From Nectonema munidae (lineage: Eukaryota; Nematomorpha; Nectonematoida; Nectonematidae), in assembly GCA_030549495.1 (NCBI GenBank), contig JAUIRK010000772.1, forward strand, positions 62,001 to 126,000: a DNA stretch of 64,000 bases, written 5' to 3'. The position numbers and the translations under genes are program-made. The notes under the pieces are model-generated. The model saw only the letters and a list, made by a program, of their open reading frames with translations, was not told the origin of the DNA and ran no database searches. Shown here piece after piece: positions 1-12,094 of the stretch. Position 1 is the stretch's first letter. Each line of letters starts with the position of its first letter.

Positions 1-84
1 ATCAGAATTTGTGAGCCATCTTTGCAACACCAGCATAGGACTGTCACATTTCAATCCAAAAATCGTTATAAGACATTTCATAAA

Positions 85-725
85 AAAACATGCTTTGTAC
101 CTCCTCAATCATAATCAAATCATTAAACTGTTCTTGAATTAAGAAGTCTTCTGGCCCCGATTACTAATCAAGATTATAAACGGGGTTTTGAAAAATTAAT
201 GTATTTTCAAATGTTTGTAGATTAAAAAAAATAAGGAGAAATTTCTTGATTAAGATATGCTACGTGGTGTTTTATTGATAAAAATCTTATCTTCATCAAC
301 AAATATGTTAAAAAATCTAACAAAATTTTTCTTGTGTAAGAATGCCATAATTCCAACTTCATTTCAAAAGCTGTCCGTTTTTTTATGACAATGGAGTACT
401 TTGCCCAAGGTTAAAGAATACATTGATTCAAATATTTTAACAAAAAACCAAAAGAAGATACGAAAATGGACATTAGAAAATTTTACATGCATGTCTAGTT
501 TGCTTTGCAGAAATTACTCCCTTTCTTTCCATAGTATCGCAGAGTTTTCGAATCATTTTTTGCATAACTCTGAAAACAAACGAGAGTTGAAGGCATTGCT
601 TCAATTAAATACTGTTTTAATGACTTCATTGAGAACGCTTTTCAACCCATCATCAATGGTTTTGATTATTAAGGCTTGGTGATGAATATCGCGCTGGGTA
701 CCAATTACAACTGGAGATTTTTGCT
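85..725 (-). mobile_element. hAT transposase fragment, family A copy 1
   Basis: Minus-strand reading gives HHQALIIKT, LKSVLNEVIKTV and NSRLFSELCKK, the pattern of SCAND3/ZBED-type hAT transposases around the I-H-R-x-x-L-x-x-K and V-N-F-I-K-x-x-x-L-N-S-R-L-F blocks. Several stops and frame changes. A direct repeat of this stretch lies at 12095-12795. Confidence 0.75.
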
Positions 726-786
726 TAATCAGAGTATAAAAACTACAAGAAATTGCTAAAACACAGGTCAATACACATCCCAAGCA

Positions 787-865
787 GGAGCGCACATCCG
801 GGGGGAGGGGCAAAAATGACCTTAGCCCCCACCCCCCTCTCCCAATAATATTCTATAAGTAAGAG
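787..865 (+). repeat. End of a hAT-like MITE with GGGGCG termini
   Basis: CAGGAGCGCACATCCGG and a G-rich then C-rich run match, in reverse orientation, the ends near 3916 and 21313 (GGATGTGCGCCCCTG). Only the terminal part is recognisable. Around 890-935 a loose inverted repeat based on CATGTATG follows. Confidence 0.5.
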
Positions 866-1189
866 TTGCTTTAAAGCTTGTTTATAAAACATGTATGATG
901 ATCGCATTATAGGATGTAATGATCATTCGCATACATGATGATGTAAGATAAGAGAATAAAAGAGGGAATGCAGACTTTCGAGTCAAACATCATACTCTCT
1001 GCTCTGAAATTCCTATCAAAAATATTTTACAAACGATGTGAGAGCTATATAATAATAATCCATTGTTTCAATATGCACACAATAAGTAAGCAATGTTTAT
1101 CACGGTGTCTCAAAGGACTTTGTAATATTTTTGAGCAAACACATGTTGATGATCCACTAGATTTTTCTCATCTTCTTCTGTCACAGTGA

Positions 1190-1370
1190 TTCTATTTCTG
1201 TCTCCTTCTCTGTTTTTCTCTTCCGTTTTCTCTGCTAAAACTCAATCACCCAAGCTTTATTCTCTCGTTCAATCTCTCTTCTCTCACCCAAGCTCGCTTC
1301 TCTCATTCAAGATTTCTTTCACTCAAGCTCTCCTATCTCATTAAGATCTCTTCTCTCTAATTTGTATTTA
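1190..1370. repeat. CT-rich imperfect tandem tract
   Basis: Repeated TCTCTC with variants of CACCCAAGCT and CATTCAAG about every 25-30 bases. No coding potential seen. From 1370 to 2050 the DNA is AT-rich with nothing recognised. Confidence 0.6.
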
Positions 1371-2052
1371 GAGTTAAATTAAAAATAATTTTATTTTATC
1401 TCATTAGAAACTAGTTTTTAGCGGAATATAAGTTCAATATTTTCAGAACCTTTTTTCATGATACCAAAGTTCAGCTATTCAAATTAATTACAGTTCCATC
1501 AATACACCAAACATTTTGAAAAATGAAAATTTGTTTATGTTTGTAAATGAGAGAAAAATAGTTTCCAATCGTTACAATTATATATAAATGAATATTGTCA
1601 GACTCGCGTTAAATTTTTTTTCAACAAAGGTCATTTAATCTTCATCAGTACGTTTGTTACATTTTATAACATTTGAAACCTTTAATTTTTTCAAGTCAAG
1701 AAATTTTTTTCAATAGCTATTTGGGAATGAATATTTTGACAAGCTATTTAGTTTAAAAGCAAAAATACTCTATTTGTTTAATATTTGAGGAAATATTTCT
1801 TATAATGTTCGATTGTTAAATTTTATAAGTAACGCTGTACATAATTAATTAAATCTTATTTTTTAAGAAAATTTGTTGATTATTATAATAAAAATATAAT
1901 GGCGAAACAATCACCCTATAAGGCTACTTCAACGTTGGCTTTTGCGGCTTATAAAGACTTAAAAATATCAAATAAAGTGCCGATAAACTATCTCATTTTT
2001 TATGCCTCCTATTATTTTGAAATTATTCTGAGAACAGACAGTTTCATTTTAA

Positions 2053-2174
2053 CCCATTAAGTACCATAGAAATCAGACGATATCTAAAAAACGCAGACGA
2101 TTTATATGCAAAGTCATTGAAAAAAGCAGACGAAGATGAAATTACTTATGTTCCCAGCATTGGGACTTAATGGG
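2053..2174. mobile_element. piggyBac-like MITE, copy 1, flanked by TTAA
   Basis: TTAA on both sides (2049-2052, 2175-2178), termini CCCATTAAGT and ACTTAATGGG. The core is nearly identical to 34260-34389 and contains three GCAGACGA boxes. No coding capacity. Confidence 0.75.
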
Positions 2175-2263
2175 TTAAAATAGTGAAAATTGCTTTATTA
2201 GTTTATTTTGACTCCTTTCTCTCTTATGTTCATTATGTAGCAAATTTTTCAATTTTGAGTAAA

Positions 2264-2412
2264 AGGTACGTAAAGGTACCATGAGTGTGTTTTCATTGAC
2301 AAGGCACTGATATACCGCTTATGTCAAACTATCAACAAATTGGTATCGATGAGGAATTGAACACAGAGGCTTCCGTGCTGAGTCCATCATCTCAACCAAC
2401 CTGTCATGCCAC
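2264..2412 (-). repeat. tRNA-derived SINE, family 1, degraded copy
   Basis: In reverse it carries the AAAGGTA tail, a C-G-C-T-T block and remnants of A and B boxes, matching 28777-28925. Its head runs up to a hAT MITE at 2433. Confidence 0.6.
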
Positions 2413-2432
2413 ACATAGAGTATGCTGTAGTG

Positions 2433-2625
2433 CAGCGTTTTTCAAACTTTTTTCACTTCGACCCATAGCAAGATACACAGTTTGCATCACGACCCATAAT
2501 AGTTAGGTGTAATAAGACAAACTCTCTTCACTACGTTCATTTATTCAGCATCTTTTTAGTCACGACCCATTTTATGTTTCACGCGACCCACTGAAGGGTC
2601 GGGACCCACAGTTTCAAAACCGCTG
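2433..2625. mobile_element. hAT-type MITE
   Basis: Termini CAGCGTTTTTCAAACTTT and AGTTTCAAAACCGCTG are inverted; inner GACCCA runs mirror each other (CGACCCATAG and GGTCGGGACCCAC). Flanks CTGTAGTG and GACTAGTG agree at 5 of 8 bases, a decayed 8-bp duplication. Confidence 0.7.
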
Positions 2626-3604
2626 GACTAGTGGATACGTAAAATTAGTTTTCAAAAAACTTAAGTTATGCTGTAAAATTTTTTAGTTTTTGTTGAAGCT
2701 TTTTTCCTTAAAAGTTATTATAAAAGGCAAATCATTGCAAAAGGTTAAAATTGTTTTAAAAAACAAATTATTTTAGAAATAAGTTAACCAAAACAGTCTT
2801 TTTTATTTCACCTTACCATGTTTTTATCAATCCCTTGACATTTTGAAACAATTCTTGATAAAATTTTTAATTTTTACTTAAATTTGATATAAAAAAAGAG
2901 ATCTATTTGAATTGGAAGCTTTTTTTCCATGTAAGCCAAATACCATTAAAATTTTCAACATATTTTTGTAAGTCCTATTTTTTGAATTTTTGATATAGCA
3001 AATAATTATGCGCTATCTTTAAATTTCTCATATTGTGCGGGATTACGCCAAGAATGATATGTTTAGATATTAAAAGACATCACATTAAATTTTTTTTTAA
3101 TTTTTTTTAAGACGATGACATCAACGGTTTTTTTAAAGATGTTAAAAAACCAATTAACTTAGTTAATTTGTTTGAAAATTTTGTTAAGAAAAAATTAAGT
3201 AAAATGTACAAATATAAAATAAAATAAAATTTTAGATGGCCTAAAATCAAAATAAGTAAAATAAATTAAAAAAATATAAGCCAAAAATTTTATGAAATTT
3301 GAAGAAAAAGAATCAAGCAAAAAAATAACATTTAAAAAGTTTGGAATTAGCATATTAAAAAATTCTAAAAACAAATTTGCAAAAAACTAATTAAAATACT
3401 TCTAAAATTAAAAAAATTTTCTGAGCAAAAATTTTAAAGATTTTTATGCTCAACCTTAACCCACGAGGTTCCAACTTGCAAAAATAAATAATAATAAGTA
3501 TCGACTGATCGGTATTCGACTAAAGTTCTTATCGGTGCATCTCTAGTTCCAAGCATATTTTTAAGTGTCCATTATTCTAAACAAACAACTTATACCTTAT
3601 ATCA

Positions 3605-3916
3605 ATGTTATCCGGTGGTGGGGCGAAAAAACTATTCGCCCCCTCCCCCACCCAATAATTTTGGATTTTTTAAACTATTGTATATGCGTTATGTAATTAA
3701 AATATTTTCGCTGGAAGTATAGTTTTTAAATTTCATCAATTTTGTAAAAAAAATATAAAGTAGTATTATAAATTTACGTATGTGCTGTATACACTCTGTT
3801 TTAAAGGATTGCTTGAATGGTCTCCCTTGGTATTTCCAGACAAGTAATTTTGAAATTTGCAAAAAAAAAAATTCGCCCCCTCCAATGATTTTGAGGATGT
3901 GCGCCCCTGGTCCCAA
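3605..3916 (+). repeat. Interspersed hAT-like repeat, copy related to 21085-21313
   Basis: About 220 bp from TATTTTCGCTGGAAGTATAG to GGATGTGCGCCCCTG align closely with 21085-21313 in the same orientation. The terminus GCGCCCCTG fits a hAT-type end. The AT-rich stretch 2630-3600 before it holds nothing I recognise. Confidence 0.65.
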
Positions 3917-4945
3917 GAGGATGTTCTGGCTAAATAACATGTGCTGTAAAGAATTGTCCACATTGTGAAATAATTCTCCTGTAATAGTTCTTCGGTTAGG
4001 TCCTTGCCACATACATATTTTGTTGTTGTTGAATTGCAAAAAAGTTGAAAATCCAATTCCGAATCAATAAAACCACATTATATGGCATCGGACATCTCTC
4101 CTGATAGCCTTCTAATGGTATCGTTTGACAGGAAGATGTTTCAACTTTACAAGTTCAGAACTTATTAGCACATTCAATATATCTTGGCAGCAAGGTAATA
4201 TCAACTGTTCTCCTATGTTGTGAGACTTTTAGATAACACTTATTTTTTGGAAACTTTATAGAAGGCTTTCAAATCAGACTTAATATTTTGCAAAAACATT
4301 CCTATGTTATCAAACCTGGATTTGTGCAATCGTTCAGCTTGACGTTTAAAATAGTCAATAGTTTTCTGATCTCGAGTGTTTCATTTCCAAGTGTCTTTAA
4401 CTTGCCTGCCTTTAGAAAAGTAGATGATAATACTTCAGAACACAAAAGGCTTATGTTCCTCTTCATCACCAGACGTTAATGCACTAAAACCAAATGTCAA
4501 ATATGAGTCGTCATATTTCATTTATTAAACCACTAAGACATCAATAAAATCAGGACTAAAAAGCAATAAAAAAGTAAAAATAGTTTAACTCAATACAAAG
4601 ACTAAATTATTCATTCTTTTAAATATGAATTATTGACAAAAATGGCAAATGACCCAAGATGGATGCAATATGTTGCGCAAAACGATCCACTCAGTGACCC
4701 CTTCCAGGTCCCATGGAACTGCTACGCGATCGCTAAGGGCACAGCGGACTTAAGATTGAAGAACATGGAGCTAAAAGGTAAGGGTGCAATCAGAATTACA
4801 AACAACGTAATTTGACTTACAGTGCAAGTATAAAGTGGAGTAATAATGGTGGTGTGTTCTATGGACAAAAATCATTTTATAATAAATTTTGAAAATTATA
4901 AAAGTAAAAGTTCGCCCACTCTCCAAAAAATTTGAGGATGTGCAA
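3917..4945 (-). mobile_element. hAT fragment, family B copy 1
   Basis: Minus strand at 4056-3960 reads DFQLFCNS and KDLTEELLQENYFTM, hAT-like. The stretch 4020-4945 aligns with 44340-45330 in the same orientation, ending in GGATGTG at about 4935. Many stops. Confidence 0.6.
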
Positions 4946-4949
4946 AAAG

Positions 4950-5810
4950 TATGAAAAATGAGAACAAATTATAGCCATCATTATTAAACTATTAAAGTGT
5001 TTAATATTTGTATGGCATTTTAATTAATAATAGATCAAAACACATAAAGAGACTCTCAGGAAGGACCGTCCTCAATGTCCCATCTTGATAGGCTATTGAT
5101 AATATATCTTGACCGCACATATTAATATTGTTAAAGGTTAAGTCCCCCGCGGACAAGTTATACTCACGTATAACTACTCGCATATAACTTTCTGAGAAGC
5201 AATGTGAAAACAGAAAATGAATGTGGGTAAAAAGTATTTTACTTTGTTAGCAGATATAAATTGTAAGTTTTAGTAGACTATTAGATACTTAAATGGTGTT
5301 TATAATTTGAGAACCTATCATTTCAAAAAAAATTTGACTTACTACAAATAATTTATAGAACTAGACAATAGAAAATTGATTTTAAAAATAGTACACATCA
5401 AAATATTGCGATAGAAAAATTACTTACATATCCTATTTCTTTTAAAATCAATAGATTTCAGAAAAAAAAATAGCAAAAATATCCTATAATGCAACATTTT
5501 CAGTGTAGTGAGAAAAATTAAATAAATATTATTTCATTTAAATGCATTTTTTATTTTAATTATATTTTTATTTCATTGATAACTGTAAGAAGAAAAGGTT
5601 AAAAAAATAAATAATAAATTTTATATTACTATATAATTTTAAGTTATTATTATATCTATTAATTCTAATAGCGTAAAAAATTTTTTACCCTAAGACAAAA
5701 TGTTTCTGTTTGTATCAATCTATACAAACGTTAAAACACGAAGATTTGATCCTGTAAAATACAAGATTCGAGTCAAGCTGTTAACCCAACTATCTAAAAA
5801 ATCCAAAATT
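4950..5810. other. AT-rich stretch, nothing recognised
   Basis: A less AT-rich patch at 5030-5190 contains a 60-codon minus-strand frame without known motifs; the rest is A/T runs. Confidence 0.5.
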
Positions 5811-5814
5811 ACGA

Positions 5815-6010
5815 CTATTTATCAAAAAAATTAAATATAATTTTTGCATATTTGTTTCGATAGAGTGTTCGCCATATATGTTTTTTACAATGAGAACAAA
5901 TTTGTTTATTTTTACGATCTTTAACTGATGGGCAAATATAGCACGTTTTATTTTAGATTTAAAAGAAAGTAACTGATTATTCGTTTTCTAAAGAAAAGCC
6001 CATCAACTCA
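5815..6010 (-). mobile_element. piggyBac transposase C-terminal fragment
   Basis: Minus strand reads KTCYICPSVKDRKNKQICSHC and then KKH, matching the C-x-x-C ... C-x-x-C cysteine-rich end of piggyBac transposases, followed by a stop. No upstream catalytic part is visible. Confidence 0.5.
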
Positions 6011-6419
6011 AGTGCTTTTTGTTCTGGCTTTCTAAGCTTATCTGCTTTAATTTCATAACCAGTTGTTCGGACAACTTTTCTAAAAATAATCGAGGCTTAA
6101 ATTTTTGATTCTTTTGACAAGAAAAAGAAGCCTTTTTCATACAAATGTAAATAAAAAGGGAAAACAACTTCAATAACAATAAAACATACCTTGATACAAT
6201 AAAAATTAAATGGCACACATGAAAATACAAAACATAGATCTGTATCCATCTAGTAAATTAAAAAAAAGTTAGATACATAATATAAATTTTCAAACATTCG
6301 GAATTTAGTAAAGAGATAAGCAATAAATGCATAAGAGAGAGAGAAAGTTTATTAGCAACATATCCAAATGAAAAAGGTTGCAGAGAATCTGCTAAAATCA
6401 AGCCCGCTTAAAGAGAAAC

Positions 6420-6985
6420 ACCTTCAAACAAAAAATTATATTATAACAAATTTTATATGAGCTTGGCGCACGACATCATTTGTTTCTTCCTTAACATGTC
6501 CAAACCACCACTGCTTACACCGCTCTGCTCCAGCTATCACACTTACTTCAACTCCCGTCTTTCTTCTCACTTCCTCGTTTCTTTTTTTTCTCAGCGTGAC
6601 CCCCATCATTTTTCTAAGCATTTTCATCTCCGTTGCTATTAATTTTCTTTGCTCCTTTTTCGTTAAACTCCAACATTAACATACATAAGTTAGAACTGGT
6701 CTGAGAATTGATGTGTAAAACCTTGCTTTTGGTTTAATTGGCATTCTTCTATCGCACATGATCGCGTTTACTTCTTTCCATTTCAACCAAATAGCATTTA
6801 CACTTGATTGGACTACTTTTTCACAACTTCCATTTTCCAAAATCTTGGTCCCTAAATATTTGAAAGTTTTCACCTGTTTCAATTTTTTCCGTGTTTGTCT
6901 TCTACATGAACAATAATGCTCTTATTTTTGCTACATGCCATGATCTGCCTTTTCCTCATTCATTTTCATCCCAAACTTTCTCATT
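6420..6985 (-). mobile_element. LINE reverse-transcriptase C-terminal fragment
   Basis: Minus strand reads VKTFKYLGTKILENG, then RMPIKPKARFYTSILRPVLTY, EMKMLRKMMGVTLRKKRNE and WWFGHVK. These are the familiar end-of-RT blocks of non-LTR elements (F-x-YLG, K-x-x-x-Y-x-x-x-x-R-P-x-x-x-Y-G, R-M-x-G-V, W-x-GHV). A stop or frame change separates the two halves. Confidence 0.8.
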
Positions 6986-6989
6986 AAAA

Positions 6990-9640
6990 AAAAACAAAAT
7001 TAGATAAAAATATTTTTTGGGATGATTTAGGAGCATGGTTGAAGATTTCGTCTTGCGACTATTATTATATTAAAAACAGTGAAAACTATACATTACCAAA
7101 AAATTGTCAAGGAAAATTTGGCAAAATCGTTAAAAATCAGTTTCGATTAATGACAGGCCAACCTAGTTAAGAAGAGATAATAATCATTAATAGATATTAT
7201 AGCAAACTAAAAAAATATCCAAATTTCCAACGTTGTATAACTTATTTTAAAAAGTTTCCTTATAAAAGTATTACGAGAATTTTTATTGTTATGAATATCT
7301 CGGCCAATATCATAAAAATATAGATATACCCCATGGAATCTCTATGTTTAATAAACAAAATTACGTAAGACTATCTGAAGCAACAAAAAGGTATACAAAG
7401 AATCTTATCACATGTAATGAAAAGCCTAAAAATATCCTAATGGATTGAATGAGAAATAGAAAATTCTTTCCCAGAGATAGCAGATAAATCTACAACTTGA
7501 AGCAAAGTTTAAAAAAACATGTTACTGGGAATCAAGCTCTGATAATATAGCTGACGAAATAAAGAAAATATTTTATTGCTAGCTACTGACCCCAGATTCA
7601 TTAAATCTATTAGCCAAAAAGCTGGTGAAAATGCATATATAATATATTACACCATTAATCAAATTGAACACAGGAAGAGCTATATATTTGATTCGAATTC
7701 TCCGGTCAATATATTATGCGTAGATAGAATATTCAATTTTGGGAAATGTTTTGTGACTTCAACTTTTTTCAAAGACAATTATATTTTCAGAAAATTCCCA
7801 TTAACTCATCCAATATTTTAGGCCCAATTTTGTTACATTTTGATACTCTTTTTACAAGCTTCTATTTTTCTCATTTAGCAATTATTTTAAAAAATAAAAT
7901 TTGATAAAATAACTTTCGGGAGTGACGAAAAAGCAGCCTTAGTTAACGCGATAAAATTTTATTTTCAAAATTCAAACATTTATTTTTGTACAAGGAAAAG
8001 ATAATAATTTGAAGAAAGAAAAGAAACTCTCATTTTTAACTATAGAAATCTTTCAGACACTTATTTAGACATTTTTTTACATAAAATTCAAAAACTCATA
8101 AAATTCTCATTTTACGAAACCATATGTGCCAAGTACATACCAAACCTAGCTCACTATTCCATATCATCTGAAATCCATCCAATCTTCCATTTCAACCCTT
8201 CAGATGAATTACCCTACATATTAACCATATGCAACCATAAAAACATTGCTACCAAACTAATCAAAATGCAACGCACTAATCCCCACTCACCATATAATCT
8301 TTTCATCTTTACTGACGGTTCCAAATCCTCTAACCATGCTACTGGTGCATACGTCTTCTTTATCACCAACTCATTAACCCCCCTTTTCTCCGAAGTCCTT
8401 CACACCGACAACAACACTTCATCTTATGAAACAGAAGCGTTAGCAATTTTAGCCGCTTGCAGCCATCTATTAGACAACATCGAAACATATCGTCACAACT
8501 TTAGTCACATCAATCTTTACACAGACGCTCAAAACACCATTAACAATCTCAATCTCAATCATAAAATTCCGCTGTCATGTCATAGCATAGCCACCAAACT
8601 AGCTCAACATTTCAACATCACCATCACCTGGTCTCCCGGACATTCTACATGCACCAAAAACAACATAGTAGATCAATTATCTAAAACATTAACATCGAAC
8701 ACAACCTTAATCATTGTACCCTCTATCCCTCTATCCTACATCAAATCTTCAACACACACATCCATCCTTAACAATTGGTCATCCCTCAACATTTCTCCTC
8801 CTCTAATCAATTTTGCGATTAATAATAAAAGCATTTTTCTCGCACGCAACACAATTTGATGATTCTCTTTTCACTGCCCAACCTATGCTTACTTTTACAA
8901 ATTCAAACTACACAACAATCCACTTTGCCGTTTTGCTTGCACAGAAATAGAAACACCAATACACATCATCCTTCTATGCCCCATCTTTCAAAACATACGA
9001 ACCAAACTACTCAAATTCTGTCACTTATATTTCAATGGTATCCTCTACTCCATTTATGACTTTCTATATCACCCTTCAATTCTCCAAGAACTCTCAATCC
9101 TGATAAACACAATAGAACCAATTCTTAAAGCACACAAAAATCTTATCCCTCCATCACCCAACTCCTAATCTCATATATCACCCCTTTAATACAACACTTC
9201 TACATTTCCTTCCTTTTATTTTGCTCCTTTAGAACATAACAATTAATTCGATTTTTCGTCACATAGAAACAACCAAGCAAAGTCATCCAAATCATAGCAA
9301 TACAGCAAGCATATCAGCCAACGCTGGAAAGTGCTTAGAGATTTCCCTCACTCCCTCACTCACTCACTCACCTAGAATGAATCATTCACTTTTACCAGTT
9401 AATTGGACAAATAATGCAGCAGAATCTTATAATAATATTTATAAGTATAATTGGGATTGGAAAACAAAAAAAAAACAGAAATAATCACAGATATATATGA
9501 TCAAGTTCTATACCAAGAAATTTTAATCAAAGCTTCCTTGAATGATAGAGGAGATTATGAAATACATGATAAAAAAATCTTATGTGAATAATCTCTAAAA
9601 ATAATTTTTTTCTGGGAAAAAAGATGCCAATTTTTAAGTC
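6990..9640 (+). mobile_element. MULE-like DDE transposon, split by a LINE
   Basis: Left part (6990-8080) reads FWDDLGAWLK, LPKNCQGKFGKIVKNQF, then VNILCVDRIFNFGKCFVTS, HPIFLGPILLHFD and SDEKAALVNAIKFYFQ. Right part (9370-9640) reads NWTNNAAESYNNIYKYNW and QEILIKASLNDRGDYEIHD. Together these follow the order of MULE-superfamily transposases: first Asp, P-x-FLGP-x-x-x-H block, second Asp, C-terminal NNxxES helix. The LINE at 8085-9368 sits between them. Several frame changes. Exact family name uncertain. Confidence 0.6.
8085..9368 (+). mobile_element. LINE 3' part with RNase H domain
   Basis: An open frame of 197 codons at 8266-8859 encodes RNase H: FTDGSKS (first Asp), YETEALAILAA (Glu), LYTDAQNT (Asp) and WSPGHSTCTKNNIVDQL. 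The downstream frame has a C-x-x ... H-I-x-x-L-C-P-like finger region near 8930-9010. It ends in a CTCA/CTCC tail at about 9340-9368. The plus strand is C-rich and G-poor, unlike its neighbours. This fits an I- or R1/Jockey-like clade element, 5' truncated. Confidence 0.75.
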
Positions 9641-10790
9641 GTTCAATTTTAAATAAAATTTTTATGATTTGCTGTTCTTTTACAAGAATACTTATAATAT
9701 TAATCAATTTGTAAGTAATGGTAAGCTTGGGAAATTGAATTTTATTCTGAAATAATCCATAACAAAAACTTTAAGCTAGTTGTTGATGATCCGTTGCCAA
9801 GTAGAACACTTTTTTTGCTCATCTATAAAAAATTCCTAAGAATCTCTTAAAAAATTATACAAATTGAAAAATAAAAACAAGGAAAAAACAACAGAAAACA
9901 GTTTTTGAATCAAATATTCGTTGATAAATTTTTAAATTCAGTTATTTATTACTTCGAAATCTAAAGGTATGTTTTTTTCTAATAACGAGCATGAAAATAA
10001 AGTTTTATGTACTAAATTGTGTTTCCAAATGGTATGCACTTGAATCTCATTTGTCTTATTATTAAACAATAAACCCATTTGGTCTTATCACAGTATCTAA
10101 TTATTGGAATGCTCAAAAATTTTAAGAAAATTTTTAAGAGGAAGCCTTCTTTTAAAATCAAATTCTCTAAGCAATCAATTATTTGGAAGGTTTAAAACAA
10201 ATCTTTCATTAATTCTTGGTTGTACCTCTTCCTCATTTATCAAAAATACTATTACAGAGTAGTATTTGAATAAAATATTATGAAACTTGAACTTAATTCA
10301 TTTGCACTTTTATTTTTATGACTTAGGGTTCTGCACTTTCAAGATAACCTTTTGAAATACTCTCGAATTCTCTATATATGTCTCTTTTATTTTATTCTTT
10401 TGGGATTTTGATCATCTATTATATTCGTATTTCTTTTTTATGAGAATTTGTAAATAAATTCCTTTCCCTCTGAATTCATGAAAATTAAAATATTTTGAGT
10501 ATTTAAAATTAGCTGTTTTCAGTCAAAAATTTATAATAATGACAGATTTGTCATTTGCTTTATAATATATATATATAGAATGGAAATTTTAAAATATCAG
10601 ATGCATCTAGTAAGAGTATAAATTTTCAAGAAGTTCTTTCAATATTCTTTCTTCAAATGAACTGAAATATTTTATTGGCAAATATTAGTAAAAACTTTTA
10701 TAAAGTACAGATGATAAACCTTTTTTTTTTATAATTTTTAAATCTTGAAGTTTTGTTTGATCCTTACTTTTTTATTTGCAGGAATCGCAT
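9640..10790. other. AT-rich stretch, nothing recognised
   Basis: No coding or repeat structure seen beyond A/T runs and a TATATATATATA tract at 10566-10577. Confidence 0.5.
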
Positions 10791-10905
10791 CTTAGAAAAG
10801 AATAATCTTCCATAGTTGGCAGATGAAAGGGACCACCATCGGTAATCGAACCCAAAACAACTAGATAAACGACCCCACCCACCATTAGGCCACCTGGGAA
10901 ATTTT
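10790..10905 (-). repeat. tRNA-derived SINE, family 2
   Basis: In reverse it starts with a tRNA-like head (TGGCCTAATGGTGGGTGGGG as A-box region, GGGTTCGATTACC as B box) and shares CATCTTCC-like downstream sequence with 57066-57190. Confidence 0.6.
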
Positions 10906-12090
10906 TTAGACACTAATTCAAAAGTTTATTTTATTAACTAAAAATCAAAGGATGCCCCCTCTTCAAAACACATAATATTTTTAAAATTTTTTTAGCATCC
11001 TTTCATTCGACTTTTTTCTAAATTTTATTTTTATTTTTGATATATTACACGTAATATATATTATTTTTTAAGCCTCATCAATTTTATAATTTTTTGATAA
11101 AAAAGTATAATGAAATGGGTAGGATCGGCCAGACTCCAAGTACATGGGGTAGGTCAAAACAGATTTAAATGGGGCCGAGACTATAAGAAAGTCTATACAT
11201 TTCAAGGGAGTTTCAGAGTATGAAATAAATCCCAAGGGGGCCAACTCACCACCCCTTTTATCGATGGGCCTGTTGCTTATATAAAAATGCCCAGTGGTAT
11301 GATAGTCAACTTGAAGCATCTACATTGACTTGTTAAAATATCAGATAGGCTAGATTCTGAGTTGATAAACAGGTTTACAAACTATAATATAAAATTTTGG
11401 GAATCTTCTAAGCCCGGGTAATACTGTCTTTCTTAACGCTGAAAAACTAAAACCTCTATTCTTCATAAAAACGATTCCCTTGACTATAAAAGTTTACAAC
11501 CTGCTTATTGTACAGCGTATTTCTCCCAGTTATAGAAAAGTTTTACGAAGATTATTTAAATACAAATCGAATGAATTAAATTTAGAAATAAAAACTGGTT
11601 TAATCGCAAAAATAACGAGTTTTGTTTCAACATGAAACGGACATTTTGAAACAAATTTTCATAATAGCTCTGACGGCAGGTTATTCAAGTTATATAGTCG
11701 AATGCGCCATTTATTCTTGTCATGGAAGAACGATGACACCTTATATAGAATTTTAGTTGTCTACTACACGTTGTAAATAAATTGTCCAAAAATATTACAT
11801 TTGATGAATTTGTTAATAAATAAATTTGAAACATAAAAAATTGCCGATAACTTTGTAAAATAAAAATCATTTTGCGCCTAAGTATTCAACAATAATTCTG
11901 CAAAAAATGTCATGATTTGTATTTTATCCAAATTCGAGGACAATTTGGCTTCTTATTTAGAAGACCAAGAACACGAGATTTTGTCGACACAATACGAGAT
12001 TTCTTGGATATAAAACTTAAAATTTTATGTATATAATAATAAATTCCTTTGGCTATAAACAAAATCTTGTTTTTGTTGTGGACGAAATCT
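10906..12090. other. Mostly AT-rich; one unexplained 83-codon minus frame
   Basis: Minus frame 11319-11068 (TGHFYISNRPIDKRGGELAP and on) has fewer A/T than its surroundings but matches no family I know. The rest holds nothing recognised. Confidence 0.35.
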
Positions 12091-12094
12091 GTTT

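Noticed and set aside
3689-4056. Overlapping minus-strand frames of 96-116 codons as a host gene
   Set aside because: The text matches hAT transposase in part and the rest is an interspersed repeat also present at 21085-21313.
11068-11319. 83-codon minus-strand frame as a gene
   Set aside because: No recognisable motif, no splice or start support; left only as a note in the surrounding stretch.
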